Shown here piece by piece: positions 49,540 to 58,443 of a stretch of 64,000 bases of DNA. The notes under the pieces are model-generated. The model saw nothing but the letters and a program-made list of their open reading frames with translations. It ran no database searches and was not told where the DNA came from. Position 1 is the first letter of the stretch; the number at the start of each line of letters is the position of its first letter. The DNA is from Clostridia bacterium (lineage in GTDB: Bacteria; Bacillota; Clostridia; Oscillospirales; CAG-272), in assembly GCA_017453305.1 (NCBI GenBank), contig JAFTKJ010000003.1:1-64000 (forward strand), read 5' to 3'. Position numbers and translations under genes: made by a program.

Positions 49540-51093
49540 TCAATCCTTGCTTGCCGCAAGTCTTTCGTTGCGGCACTTTTCAATGAATTCTTTTGCTGCG
49601 GCTTCCGCTACGGAGAGTCGCTCCTCAAACGCCTCGGTTGCCGCCTTGGCACCTGCCTTCAGCTCGTTTACGCGAGCCTCCACCGTTGCAAGCTCTTCCT
49701 CGCTCAGGTCCGCCTTGATCTTCTCCTCCATGGCAACAGCCTTTGCCTCTGCCTCGTCGGCAAGTGCGGCGACCTCACCCGTGGTCAATTCACCGCGAAT
49801 GATCTTTGCTACCGTTTCGGAGACCTTGTTCAAATCCTCGATGCAAGCCTCGAACTCTGCCTTTTCGTCAGCCCCCATCAGCAGCATTGCCGCCGCCTTG
49901 GAGGTGTTGACCGTGGTGATGATGGCTTCGATCTGCGTTTGCAGTGCGGTCAGATCCGCGGTGTGCGCGACCGTCACGCCCTTTTGCGCCAGCTCGATTG
50001 CCGCTCTTGCCTCGGAAAGGCTTTCCTCCACCTGTGCCTTGATCTCGGCACTCACCTCATGCTCGCGCATGTAGCTCTCGCAAAAATCGCACAGACTGTT
50101 CAGCGTCACAACGCCGTCCTCACTCTTCATCTGATCCTTCAGCTCTGCGGGAACGTTAAGCACCTCGCAAATGCGATCCACAAAGGTCGTTCCAACCGTC
50201 AGCTCCTTCATATCCTTGCCAAAGGCAACGATCTCGTCCAGAGAGCGATAGGTGCGCGCGGTGGTCTTGTACGCCTGGTACACCGCGCCGTAGTAGTAGG
50301 TCTTGATGTGAGAGGTCAGATTCTTGATGTAAAATTCGTTGTACGCGCCGTCGATCAAAACGCCCATTGCGGCATCGAAAATGCGCGTTGCCTCTGCCTT
50401 GGCGGCAAGATATGCCTCGGTGGCGTAAGCCTCCAGCTTTTCATGCGCGGCGTTGATCCTGGTGATCATTTCTTCCTTATCGTATTCCACAGCCACGCGA
50501 ATATCCACACCCTCGCGCTCGCTGACCGAAAGCGCCAGGCGGTACTCGTCGGCACTCAGCGCCTGAATTTTGACGTTGTCGGGATACTTCTCCTGCAATG
50601 CGCGCAGATCGTTGAGCAAGGAGAGCGCCGCCTCGGTGCTCACCTCAACGGTCACGCCTGCGTCCTTTGCGGCTTTTTCAATCTTTTCGCCAAGCTTTTG
50701 CTTGATCTGTGCCGCCGTTTCCTCGTTGGTCGAGGTGACGTAGGTGCGGATCTGCTCGGTCTTTTCATTCAGATATCCAAGAGAAGCGGCAAGCTTTGTA
50801 ACGTACGCGGCAGCTTCCTCGTACGTGTAGCCCACGATGTTGTCAACCTCTCCGTAAAGGAGGATCTGTCCATCCTCGTTTGCACCGTAAACACTGGCAA
50901 CAATGCCGTTTTCGTCCACGGTCAATTCCACCTCGGGGTTGATCTCCATCGTCACAAGCGTGGTGGCATCCCCAATTTCACTCTTGTCGGTCGGCTTGCC
51001 GTTTGAATCACCGCTTGGTGTTCCGCATGCGATCAAGCTGATACAAAGTGTGACAATACATACAAATGCGATCCATTTTTTCATGTTCTTCAT
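49540..51093 (-). CDS. Lipoprotein with RsgI-like middle domain and helical stalk
   Basis: 517 residues, 8 bases after AAAGGAGG. Signal peptide MKNMKKWIAFVCIVTLCISL with lipobox IACG. Residues ~45-85 (TTLVTMEINPEVELTVDENG, VASVYGANEDGQILL) match the conserved extracellular segment of RsgI-type anti-sigma factors. The remaining ~400 residues are mostly Ala/Glu/Lys-rich helix with likely coiled coils (residues ~90-180 and ~370-510). There is no N-terminal anti-sigma domain and no sigma-I gene nearby, so it is an extracellular module on its own. Role unknown; sensing or envelope scaffold is a guess. Confidence 0.78.
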   Translation of the reverse strand: MKNMKKWIAFVCIVTLCISLIACGTPSGDSNGKPTDKSEIGDATTLVTMEINPEVELTVDENGIVASVYGANEDGQILLYGEVDNIVGYTYEEAAAYVTKLAASLGYLNEKTEQIRTYVTSTNEETAAQIKQKLGEKIEKAAKDAGVTVEVSTEAALSLLNDLRALQEKYPDNVKIQALSADEYRLALSVSEREGVDIRVAVEYDKEEMITRINAAHEKLEAYATEAYLAAKAEATRIFDAAMGVLIDGAYNEFYIKNLTSHIKTYYYGAVYQAYKTTARTYRSLDEIVAFGKDMKELTVGTTFVDRICEVLNVPAELKDQMKSEDGVVTLNSLCDFCESYMREHEVSAEIKAQVEESLSEARAAIELAQKGVTVAHTADLTALQTQIEAIITTVNTSKAAAMLLMGADEKAEFEACIEDLNKVSETVAKIIRGELTTGEVAALADEAEAKAVAMEEKIKADLSEEELATVEARVNELKAGAKAATEAFEERLSVAEAAAKEFIEKCRNERLAASKD

Positions 51094-51131
51094 TCGAAAA
51101 ACCTCCTTTCAATTTCAATGGGATCACCCGT

Positions 51132-51160
51132 ATTGTATCATAAAAATGCAAAAATGTCAA
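51132..51160 (-). promoter_or_regulatory. Promoter of RsgI-like lipoprotein-nth unit
   Basis: Minus strand TTGACA (51160-51155), 17-base spacer, TACAAT (51137-51132) with TG extension. Confidence 0.78.
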
Positions 51161-51350
51161 TCCCAAACGCCAAAAAAGCACCTTTGGCAAGGTATGCTCC
51201 CAAAAGCGGCAATTATAAACATCCACCTATTGCGGGTGGAATTTCCGCTTCGGGCATAGCCCTGATATAACCGGCTGCGCCCGAGTACGCCGTGTATTGC
51301 CCTGCCACCTATGTATTTATTGCGCAGATCCGCTCACGCGGGACCAAATC

Positions 51351-51461
51351 AAAGCCTCCCACTTTGGGGAGGTGGCGGCGCAGGTGACGGAAAGGGCAGG
51401 CTTATTTTCCCCCTCATCCGGCTCATTTCTCTCGCCACCTTCCCCCCAGGGGGAAGGCTTA
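51351..51461. repeat. Palindromic repeat element
   Basis: Starts AAAGCCTCCCACTTTGGGGA, contains GGTGGCGGCGCAGG.GACGG, and ends CCACCTTCCCCCCAGGGGGA plus AGGCTT. Same family as the repeats at 37167 and in the cassette leaders. Confidence 0.65.
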
Positions 51462-51470
51462 CTAAATTCC

Positions 51471-51632
51471 GCGCTTTGGGGGAACAAATTTTTAAAAACC
51501 ATCTTCCGCAAAAGCAAAATAAAAAATCAACCGTTGAGAGCGCCGCATCGGTAGGCTTCTCCTTGAGGAGAAGCTGTCGCAGGTCGCCATGCGACATGTG
51601 ACTGATGAGGTGTAGCCGTCCGCGACGGCGTT
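51471..51632 (+). repeat. Tandem repeat unit, copy 1
   Basis: About 162 bases that recur 287-288 bases later (51758-51920): GCGCTTTG, AAATTTTTAAAA, GCAAAAG, GCCGCATCGG.AGGCTTCTCC, GAGGAGAAGCTGTCGCAGGT, GCGACATGTGACTGATGAGG, TGTAGCCGTC. Confidence 0.7.
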
Positions 51633-51721
51633 CCCATTTTCACATGTTCGCACCGCATTACCTCCTATGCGTCATCTCTGAGAAGGCGCATATGGGGCGT
51701 TTTTGACTAAAATCCCAACGT

Positions 51722-51920
51722 GGACCGTCGAGGACGCCGGTCCCTACAATTTACGCCGCGCTTTGAGTGGAATAAATTTTAAAATGCTTTCTTCGGTAAA
51801 AGAAAAATAAGAGTTCGATAATCGAAAGCACCGCATCGGCAGGCTTCTCCTTGAGGAGAAGCTGTCGCAGGTCGCTGTGCGACATGTGACTGATGAGGTG
51901 TAGCCGTCGCAGGCGGCGTT
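51722..51920 (+). repeat. Tandem repeat unit, copy 2, joined to family A repeat
   Basis: 51722-51757 carries the GGACCGTCG...GACGCCGGTCC head seen at 114-149; 51758-51920 repeats 51471-51632. The whole interval 51094-52078 contains no gene I can support. Confidence 0.7.
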
Positions 51921-52078
51921 ACCATAGCGCCCTCACGGAGAGGAAGTAAAATTCCCTTTGGGGAAGGTGGCGGCATAGCCTTATAGAACCCTGCCACCAT
52001 GGTGGGTGTTTCTCGATGCAAAAAGACAGAGAACGCACGCCTGCGTTCTCTGTCCTATCTTTGTATTGGAATTTATGC

Positions 52079-53128
52079 TTATTTCTCGTCCTCACCCGTC
52101 GTGTGACGAACGGTAGAGCCGCTGACGCTGGTTCCGCCCGCGGGGGGAACGGGACGTCGCACGGGACCGCCGGCAGGAGCCGATTGCTGCGGATTTGCCG
52201 CAGGCTGGCGTCTGACGGGGGCTGCAGGCTGCTGTCTTGTCGGCTGTGCCGATGCCGCAGGAGCTGCAGGCTTTGCGCTGGGTGTGGGCGTTGGTGCCGT
52301 TGTGGGAGCTGCAGGGCGCGGACGCGCAACTGCCTCACCCTGCACGGGGGCAGGTGTGGGCTTTTGAGCAGGCGCCGTTGCAGGTGCCGCCGCACGGACG
52401 GGCTCTTGTCTTGTGGGGGCGGGAGCGTCCATTTCCTGTTCGTATTTTGCGTAAGAACTGTAATAGTAAGAATTCTCCGCCTTGATATTTCTGCGCTTAT
52501 CCACCTGGTTGAGCACCACGCCAAGCACGCGGCATCCGCTCTTTTCCAGCTGTGCCTTAACGCCTTGCGCCGCGCGATACTTGACCTTGCCCGAGTTGAG
52601 CACGATCACCGCACCGTCGCACACGCCTGCCATAACGGCGGCGTCAATGACCATTCCAAGCGGAGGTGCATCCACGATGATATAATCGTAATTGCCCCAC
52701 TCCTCTTCCAACAGCTCCTTAAACGCCTCGCTTCCCACAAGCTCGGTGGGGTTGGGCGGATAAGGACCTGCAAACATCACGTGCATGTTGGGCACGTTGG
52801 TGGCGTAAACAGCCTCCTTTGCAGAGACCTGACCGGAGAGCACCTGGCTCAATCCGTACACGCCGCGCTCCTTGGTATAGCGGCTGACCATAACCGACTT
52901 GCGAAGGTCGGCATCCAACAACAGCACTCTTTTGCCTGCCTCGGCAAGATTGACGCACAGGTCAAACGAGACCGAGGTCTTGCCCTCGTGTGCAAAGCAG
53001 CTGGTTACAACAATAACCTTGACGTCCTTGCCCGAAAACAGAATATTTGCACGCAGGGTATTAAACGCCTCACGGACAAAATAGTTGCCGTTTGCGCCTT
53101 GATCTAACATCAGTTCAACGGTTCGCAT
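52079..53128 (-). CDS. BY-kinase (CpsD/YwqD type) with proline-rich tail
   Basis: 349 residues, after GGAGGAAATC; overlaps the preceding gene by 14 bases. Bacterial tyrosine autokinase: Walker A-like VVTSCFAHEGKTSVSFDLCV (~36-55), Walker A' VLLLDADLRKS (~67-78) and Walker B YIIVDAPPLGM. A Tyr cluster (SYYYSSYAKYEQ, ~226-237) would be the autophosphorylation site, but here it is followed by a further ~110 residues rich in Pro, Ala and Gln rather than ending the protein. It acts with the membrane adaptor and phosphatase encoded just upstream to control polysaccharide assembly. No glycosyltransferase genes lie in the window. Confidence 0.9.
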   Translation of the reverse strand: MRTVELMLDQGANGNYFVREAFNTLRANILFSGKDVKVIVVTSCFAHEGKTSVSFDLCVNLAEAGKRVLLLDADLRKSVMVSRYTKERGVYGLSQVLSGQVSAKEAVYATNVPNMHVMFAGPYPPNPTELVGSEAFKELLEEEWGNYDYIIVDAPPLGMVIDAAVMAGVCDGAVIVLNSGKVKYRAAQGVKAQLEKSGCRVLGVVLNQVDKRRNIKAENSYYYSSYAKYEQEMDAPAPTRQEPVRAAAPATAPAQKPTPAPVQGEAVARPRPAAPTTAPTPTPSAKPAAPAASAQPTRQQPAAPVRRQPAANPQQSAPAGGPVRRPVPPAGGTSVSGSTVRHTTGEDEK

Positions 53129-53948
53129 GATTTCCTCCGTTCTTCAACTCTTGTGCGGAAGTGTTGCTTTTGCCCGTGGCATACGCGTTTCCGTAGCCGT
53201 AGTCGTAGTAATAGCCGCCGTAGCCCTTCTTTTTTCTGCGTTGTGCCTCGTCGCGGTTGGGGATCTGCCCCAGCATATTGACACCAAGGTACTTTTCTAC
53301 GTCCTCTGCCGTGCTGATCTTGTCATCCAACAGGTACAAAACGAAGAACACACCGTAAACGGCAATTGCGGCAACCAGCGCGATCAACGCGATCTTCAGC
53401 ATGGAAACGGGGTTGGAGGGCTTGTCTGTTGCGGGCAGATTTCCGTTGCCCCAAACGGTGACCAGCGTCTTTCCGTCCTCGTTTTTGGAGTTGACGCGCT
53501 CACAGAACACCTCAACCAGGGTGTCGGCGATCTGCTTTGCTCTGGTGGGAGACTGCGCCACCACCGAAACGTAAAGCACACGCGTGTTGGTCTCGTGGGA
53601 GATCTCGATCATTTCCTTCAGCTTTTCCACGCTGATGCTCAAGCCTTCCTTTTCGATGACCGTTTGCAAAATATTTTCATCCACGATCAACTGCTTGTAG
53701 TCGTTGACCAGGTACGTACCGATCGAAACGTCGGAGGTGGAGGTGGAGCTGCCCGAAGCGGCGTTCTCACCCAATGCCCAAATGGTAGCCGTGGAGGTAT
53801 ACTCGTCCACGTGTGTTTGTGTCAGAACGATGGAAACGATCGCAAACACCACGACCAGGGTCACCAGCATCAAAATCCAGCAACGCTTTAAAATCAACCA
53901 CAAGTCGGTCAAACGGATCTCAACGCCGTTGTTCGTTTTTTCTTCCAT
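53115..53948 (-). CDS. Polysaccharide co-polymerase/BY-kinase adaptor (YwqC/CapA type)
   Basis: 277 residues. Wzz domain: IRLTDLWLILKRCWILMLVTLVVV (first helix ~20-42), an outward domain of ~140 residues with Wzz-type spacing (SISVEKLKEMIEISHE, VVAQSPTRAKQIADTLVEVF), then PSNPVSMLKIALIALVAAIAV (second helix). The cytoplasmic tail carries GYGGYYYDYGYGNAY, an unusual Tyr/Gly cluster in the adaptor itself. It activates the kinase encoded next and sets chain length. Confidence 0.9.
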   Translation of the reverse strand: MEEKTNNGVEIRLTDLWLILKRCWILMLVTLVVVFAIVSIVLTQTHVDEYTSTATIWALGENAASGSSTSTSDVSIGTYLVNDYKQLIVDENILQTVIEKEGLSISVEKLKEMIEISHETNTRVLYVSVVAQSPTRAKQIADTLVEVFCERVNSKNEDGKTLVTVWGNGNLPATDKPSNPVSMLKIALIALVAAIAVYGVFFVLYLLDDKISTAEDVEKYLGVNMLGQIPNRDEAQRRKKKGYGGYYYDYGYGNAYATGKSNTSAQELKNGGNHANR

Positions 53949-53989
53949 GGTAAGTTCCTTTCTGTTACGTCGTCATTTTTTGGCCAGCA

Positions 53990-54712
53990 TCAAAGGGAAC
54001 GGTCCTGCACGATTCGCCATGCGTTCTCCCAAACCAGGCGATGCACGGTCTCCTCGTCGCAATGCTTTTGCAGGTAAGGCATGCATACGCTCATTTTGGG
54101 TGGTCGGGTGGTCAGGTTGTGCGCATCGGTAGAAATGACGTGCACAAGGCGCGCACGAAGCATGCGCCTTGACTGTAGCTTTGCCAAGGTCCCCCACGCC
54201 CCCTCAAGCGAGGATGCGTTGACCTGCACGATGCCGCCCTCCGCCACGTACTCCTTGACCCATTGAAAATGCGAAAACAAGCATCCGTAACGCTCGGCGT
54301 GAGCCAGCACGGTCAAAAATCCCATACTGCGCAGATGCATCATCGCGCTTTTCAGCTCGAAAAAATCCACCCGTTCGGGAAAATCGACCAGAATGTAGCG
54401 ACTGCCCCCAAGTGTGCGGCAATGCCCCTCTTGCAGCGCGGAAACACAGCTACGGTGATACCCGAGCTCATGCCCCAAAAAGAGCTGCAGATCGGGATAC
54501 TTTTGCGCCGCGTAGTCTTGCAAAAGGGCAAAGGCTTGTTCGGATTGGCGGTAGGTGTCCCCAAAAAGATACGGAGAAAAATGCGGCGTCAGACAGATCG
54601 CCCGAATTCCGTCCGCATATGCCGTTTCGAGCATGGAAAACATGACGTCCTTGGTTTTTGCGCCGTCATCCACGTGGCAAAGCATGTGGCAATGCATATC
54701 GAAAAAAGGCAA
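53990..54712 (-). CDS. PHP-family tyrosine phosphatase (CpsB/YwqE type)
   Basis: 240 residues. I place the start at TTG 54712 (MPFFDMHCHMLCHVDDGA), 9 bases after GAGGAGG. A TTG at 54754 has no ribosome binding site and would leave only about a dozen bases of leader. PHP metal motifs: FDMHCHMLCHVDDGAK, LTPHFSPY, LGHELGYH, VLAHAERYG and VISTDAHNL. The enzyme dephosphorylates the BY-kinase and its targets. First gene of the three-gene unit. Confidence 0.88.
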   Translation of the reverse strand: MPFFDMHCHMLCHVDDGAKTKDVMFSMLETAYADGIRAICLTPHFSPYLFGDTYRQSEQAFALLQDYAAQKYPDLQLFLGHELGYHRSCVSALQEGHCRTLGGSRYILVDFPERVDFFELKSAMMHLRSMGFLTVLAHAERYGCLFSHFQWVKEYVAEGGIVQVNASSLEGAWGTLAKLQSRRMLRARLVHVISTDAHNLTTRPPKMSVCMPYLQKHCDEETVHRLVWENAWRIVQDRSL

Positions 54713-54773
54713 TTCGGCTCTCCTCCTCAATCCAAAAAAATCAGAGTGTGACAAAATATAAGTCTACCAAGTA

Positions 54774-54802
54774 ATTATACCACATTTTTTTGCCCGTGTC
54801 TA
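54774..54802 (-). promoter_or_regulatory. Promoter of phosphatase-adaptor-kinase unit
   Basis: Minus strand TAGACA (54802-54797), 17-base spacer, TATAAT (54779-54774). Confidence 0.72.
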
Positions 54803-54844
54803 CACGTGCGCTCAATTGTTAACACTTCATTCACATTCAAAGTG

Positions 54845-54883
54845 TAAAAAAGCAGAGCGTCTGCCAACGTGGAGACGCCCTGC
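54845..54883 (-). terminator. glyQS terminator
   Basis: GCAGAGCGTCT and AGACGCCCTGC (54852-54862, 54873-54883) form a stem with one mismatch, followed on minus by TTTTTT. Confidence 0.85.
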
Positions 54884-54904
54884 GTAAAGTTCGGGATAAA
54901 AAGA

Positions 54905-56320
54905 TCAGAATTGGATCTTATTCTCAATATAGCTCTTCAGCTCGCTGATAGGCAATCTGACCTGCTCCATAGTGTCGCGATCGCGCACGGTGACGCAGTT
55001 GTCGGCTTCCTTTTCGCCATCGCCAACGGTTTCAAAGTCAACGGTGATGCAAAGAGGCGTACCGATCTCGTCCTGGCGGCGGTAACGCTTACCGATGGAT
55101 CCGGTCTCGTCGTAATCGATCATAAAGTACTTGGAAAGCTCCTCGTAGATCTCGGTTGCCTTGTCACCCAGCTTCTTGGAAAGAGGCAGAACGGCAGCCT
55201 TGAAGGGTGCGAGTGCAGGATGCAGGTGGAGCACCGTGCGCACGTCATTCTTCTCGGCGTCGATGACCTCCTCGTCGTATGCGTCAACCAGGAATGCAAG
55301 TGCTACGCGGTCGGCACCCAAGGAGGGCTCGATGACGTAAGGAATGTAATGCTCGCCCGTTTCCTGATCGAAGTAGGTCATATCCTTGCCGCTGTGCGTC
55401 TGGTGCTGACCAAGGTCGTAGTCGGTACGGTCGGCAACGCCCCAAAGCTCGCCCCAGCCAAACGGGAAGAGGAACTCAAAGTCGGTGGTTGCCTTGGAGT
55501 AGAAGCAGAGCTCGTCCGGATCGTGATCGCGCAGACGGAGGTTCTCGTCTCTCATACCAAGGTTGAGAAGGAACTTATGGCAGTAGTCCTTCCAATATGC
55601 AAACCACTCAAGGTCGGTGCCGGGCTTGCAGAAGAACTCCAGCTCCATTTGCTCGAACTCACGGGTACGGAACACAAAGTTACCGGGCGTGATCTCGTTG
55701 CGGAAGGATTTACCGATCTGTGCAATACCAAAAGGCAGCTTTTTACGCGTGGTGCGCTGTGCCGCGGGGAAGTTGACAAAAATACCCTGTGCCGTTTCGG
55801 GACGCAGATATACGGTGCTGGAATTGTCCTCGGTAACGCCGATAAAGGTCTTGAACATCAAATTGAACTTTTTGATGTCGGCAAAGTCGTGACCGCCACA
55901 CTGAGGGCAGGCGATATTCTTTTCCTTGATGTACGCCGCCATCTCCTCAAAGCTCCAAGCCGCGGGATTGTCGTTCAGTCCGTTCTGGAAGGCGTAATCC
56001 TCGATCAGCTTGTCGGCGCGGTGACGCATCTTGCACTGCTTGCAGTCCATCAAGGGGTCGGAAAATCCGCCTACGTGTCCCGATGCCACCCAAGCCTGGG
56101 GATTCATGATGATCGCGCTGTCAAGTCCTACGTTATACTTGCTCTCCTGCACGAACTTCTTCCACCATGCGCGCTTGACGTTGTTCTTGAACTCAACGCC
56201 CAAGGGACCGTAGTCCCAGGAGTTTGCCAAGCCGCCGTAGATCTCGGAGCCGGGGAAGATAAAGCCGCGCGTTTTGCAAAGAGCGACGATTTTTTCCATT
56301 GTTTTTTCAGAATTGTTCAT
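54905..56320 (-). CDS. glyQS: Glycyl-tRNA synthetase, dimeric form
   Basis: 471 residues from ATG 56320, 7 bases after GAGGAG. Class II synthetase of the alpha2 (single-chain) type. Motif 1/2 and the glycine pocket are visible: [45 protein letters not shown], and motif 3 in [17 protein letters not shown] Zn ribbon insertion carries CKQCKMRH and CPQCGGHDF. The C-terminal anticodon domain is [17 protein letters not shown]. No T-box leader is visible; the interval to the divergent gene is only 192 bases. Confidence 0.97.
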   Translation of the reverse strand: MNNSEKTMEKIVALCKTRGFIFPGSEIYGGLANSWDYGPLGVEFKNNVKRAWWKKFVQESKYNVGLDSAIIMNPQAWVASGHVGGFSDPLMDCKQCKMRHRADKLIEDYAFQNGLNDNPAAWSFEEMAAYIKEKNIACPQCGGHDFADIKKFNLMFKTFIGVTEDNSSTVYLRPETAQGIFVNFPAAQRTTRKKLPFGIAQIGKSFRNEITPGNFVFRTREFEQMELEFFCKPGTDLEWFAYWKDYCHKFLLNLGMRDENLRLRDHDPDELCFYSKATTDFEFLFPFGWGELWGVADRTDYDLGQHQTHSGKDMTYFDQETGEHYIPYVIEPSLGADRVALAFLVDAYDEEVIDAEKNDVRTVLHLHPALAPFKAAVLPLSKKLGDKATEIYEELSKYFMIDYDETGSIGKRYRRQDEIGTPLCITVDFETVGDGEKEADNCVTVRDRDTMEQVRLPISELKSYIENKIQF

Positions 56321-56353
56321 AACCATTCTCCTCTGTTGAAAACTATCTTTTAT

Positions 56354-56382
56354 ATTTTACCATTAATTTTGCCTTCTGTCAA
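56354..56382 (-). promoter_or_regulatory. glyQS promoter
   Basis: Minus strand TTGACA (56382-56377), 17-base spacer, TAAAAT (56359-56354). Confidence 0.78.
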
Positions 56383-56474
56383 GGGATTGACTCATTTTTC
56401 GCGCAGAAACTTTTTTATAAAGCGCAAAGGTGCGACATTGTTCACTGTTTTTTAACAATCCGCCCTCGCACTTG

Positions 56475-56483
56475 TGCTATAAT
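56475..56483 (+). promoter_or_regulatory. Extended -10 promoter of lipoprotein gene
   Basis: TGCTATAAT, 30 bases before the start at 56513; the -35 is weak. Confidence 0.55.
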
Positions 56484-56512
56484 GAGAGCATCAAATCAAA
56501 AGGAGAACCGCA

Positions 56513-57025
56513 ATGAAACGATTTTCATCCGCACTGATTCTTGTTCTCGTCACCGCCATGCTTCTTTCCTCCTGCCACTTTTTTGAGCAGGAAAAAACCT
56601 TTACCGTTGAGGACATGAGCATTACGCTGACCGACTACTTTTACACCTACTATCCGCAGGGCTACACGGTCCTGTTGCAATCGAACGAAATCTCTATTTT
56701 CGGCGTGATGTACCCCTTTGACATGATGGAAGAATCGGAGCTGACTCCCGAGTCCTCGATAGAGGAGTTTGGAGAGGAGCTTTTGAAATCCAACGAGCGC
56801 GAAGGGCTTGAGTTGGTGAAAAAGGACGGCTTGTCCTACTATTTCTACGAGGATACGAGCGAAGAAACGCAGGAGACCTATTCCTATTTGACCATGCTTT
56901 ATAAGAGCGAGGAAGCCTTCTGGCTGCTCCAATTCGTGTGCAAAGCCGAGCAATACGAAAAGCTTGAGTCCGAGCTCTTCCAATACGCCGCATCCGTTAC
57001 CTTTGCTTCCCGAGAAGCTGAATAA
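56513..57025 (+). CDS. Small lipoprotein
   Basis: 170 residues. Signal peptide MKRFSSALILVLVTAMLLSS with Cys in LSSC. Mature domain: FTVEDMSITLTDYFYTYYPQ, ISIFGVMYPFDMMEESELTP, LSYYFYEDTSEETQETYSYL, FWLLQFVCKAEQYEKLESEL, a strand/helix pattern like the DcrB/PsbP-type lipoprotein fold. That fold assignment is tentative. AAAAGGAG precedes the start. It shares a terminator with the convergent SGNH-like gene, whose stop codon lies in the same stem. Confidence 0.75.
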   Translation: MKRFSSALILVLVTAMLLSSCHFFEQEKTFTVEDMSITLTDYFYTYYPQGYTVLLQSNEISIFGVMYPFDMMEESELTPESSIEEFGEELLKSNEREGLELVKKDGLSYYFYEDTSEETQETYSYLTMLYKSEEAFWLLQFVCKAEQYEKLESELFQYAASVTFASREAE

Positions 57026-57070
57026 ACAGAAACGTCCCGAATGCAGTTTGCACTCGGGACGTTTCTGTTT
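57024..57070. terminator. Bidirectional terminator embedding both stop codons
   Basis: AAACAGAAACGTCCCGA (57024-57040) pairs perfectly, 17 bp, with TCGGGACGTTTCTGTTT (57054-57070). The stem begins inside the TAA of the plus gene and ends inside the TAA of the minus gene. Confidence 0.85.
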
Positions 57071-58295
57071 ATCCAACGGGAATAATGCCCTTGGTGTTCA
57101 TCAGCTGCATGGAGGGATCGTCCATGTACGCACCGAGCACGTCGTCGTATGCCGCCTGATCGATGGAATACATCCGTGCGGTGGGCATTTGACCGTAAAT
57201 GGAGCGATAGATCATCATAGCTCCAACGTAGCCCGCCAGGGGCGTGCTGTGCAAATGCTGATCGTCCACGCAAAAATCCCATTGACTGCGCCCCTCGGCG
57301 ATCAGGGCTTCGATCTCGCTCTTCCAATTCAGGCACGGGAGCGTGGGATAGGTGTTGCGGTTCTTTTCAATCACACCGCTGTTTTCGTTGTGCGCAGGAA
57401 AGATGATCAGCTTGGTTCCCGAGGCGTCGCAAGCATCCTTCAACAGCCCCAGACACTTGGTCTCGTCGTCATAAAAGCCGCAAATGAATACCGCGCCCCA
57501 CTCCCCGTTGCGAATGCGATTCATCATGGAAGCGTCACTCGTGTAGGTGCTGACGCGTGCATAGCCGCGCGAAATAGCGGTTGCATTGCAGCTTTTGCCG
57601 TTTTGCTGCATCATGTCGTTTAAGATCGAACCGATCTGCGAGGAGCCGATAAAGCTGTTTCCCAGGAGCAGCAAAGACTCGCCCCGCAGCTCGGACAGCG
57701 TATCGTACATCGGGTCGGTATAAACGTTTAAAAGCATTGTCTTTGTCATGAGCGCCTGACGGGAAAAATCATCCAATTCGGTATATGCAACTGTCACGCT
57801 CAACACGCGCTCCTCGCCGCTTTCCATGTAGGCAAATCGGTAGCGGTAGCGGAATCGTAAGCTCTCACCTGTTCCGCTTTTTTCCAAATACTGCTGTACT
57901 TTCATACCTGCAAGCGCGCGCTGTTCGGTGGCAAGCACCGCCCAATCGGAAGCATCGCTTGCTTCTCCATTTTCGATCTTTCCGATCCGCGTATCCTCGT
58001 AATACAGATCGTACTCTCCCATCCCGGCACCCTTCATCTCCCACTCCGAGGAAATATTGAGACGAATGGCGTAAAGAGAATCCTCCAAGCCAAAGGTTTT
58101 GCGGCTCAGTCCCATGCAGGGGCGGACCTCAAGCCCAAGGTAAGCCTCATCTTCGTTGACGTTGCCTGCAGGCGTCTCCACCGTCGTATCGTCACCGTTT
58201 GTCGTACCGTGATCCTTTTGAGTTGGCGCACAGCCTCCCAGCAATAAGCCTGAGAGGAGCAATGCCGCTACCCATCTTTTGTTTGCGTTTTGCAT
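57069..58295 (-). CDS. SGNH/DUF4886-like lipoprotein
   Basis: 408 residues from ATG 58295 (MQNANKRWVAALLL), GAGG upstream; the longer frame lacks a signal. The lipobox LLGGC is followed by an acidic linker. Residues ~30-190 are a strand-rich domain of unknown type. From ~215, LLLLGNSFIGSSQIGSILND resembles block I of SGNH hydrolases (GNS in place of GDS), and HSTPLAGYVGAMMIYRSIYG near the end resembles their C-terminal His block. This fits a DUF4886-type secreted esterase acting on a surface polymer. Activity is inferred only. Confidence 0.72.
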   Translation of the reverse strand: MQNANKRWVAALLLSGLLLGGCAPTQKDHGTTNGDDTTVETPAGNVNEDEAYLGLEVRPCMGLSRKTFGLEDSLYAIRLNISSEWEMKGAGMGEYDLYYEDTRIGKIENGEASDASDWAVLATEQRALAGMKVQQYLEKSGTGESLRFRYRYRFAYMESGEERVLSVTVAYTELDDFSRQALMTKTMLLNVYTDPMYDTLSELRGESLLLLGNSFIGSSQIGSILNDMMQQNGKSCNATAISRGYARVSTYTSDASMMNRIRNGEWGAVFICGFYDDETKCLGLLKDACDASGTKLIIFPAHNENSGVIEKNRNTYPTLPCLNWKSEIEALIAEGRSQWDFCVDDQHLHSTPLAGYVGAMMIYRSIYGQMPTARMYSIDQAAYDDVLGAYMDDPSMQLMNTKGIIPVG

Positions 58296-58443
58296 TTGTT
58301 TTGTACCTCGTTGCATCGTGCAATGGAAAAGCCAAATCCGTTTTGCATTTGACTTTTCGGGTTTCCATACCTCTTCCAAGCTGTCCTTCCATGAAGTCGG
58401 CACCCCCATTATAACACAATTTCCGCTCCTTGTCAATGCATAT

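Noticed and set aside
51297..51601. Short plus-strand frames in the repeat block
   Set aside because: Encoded by palindromic repeat sequence in several frames, without start signals.
51094..52078. CRISPR array in the repeat-rich interval
   Set aside because: Repeats are two long units and palindromes, not short regularly spaced repeats with unique spacers; no cas genes.
56321..56512. T-box riboswitch before glyQS
   Set aside because: Leader is too short and has no specifier stem or T-box consensus; an ordinary promoter is present.
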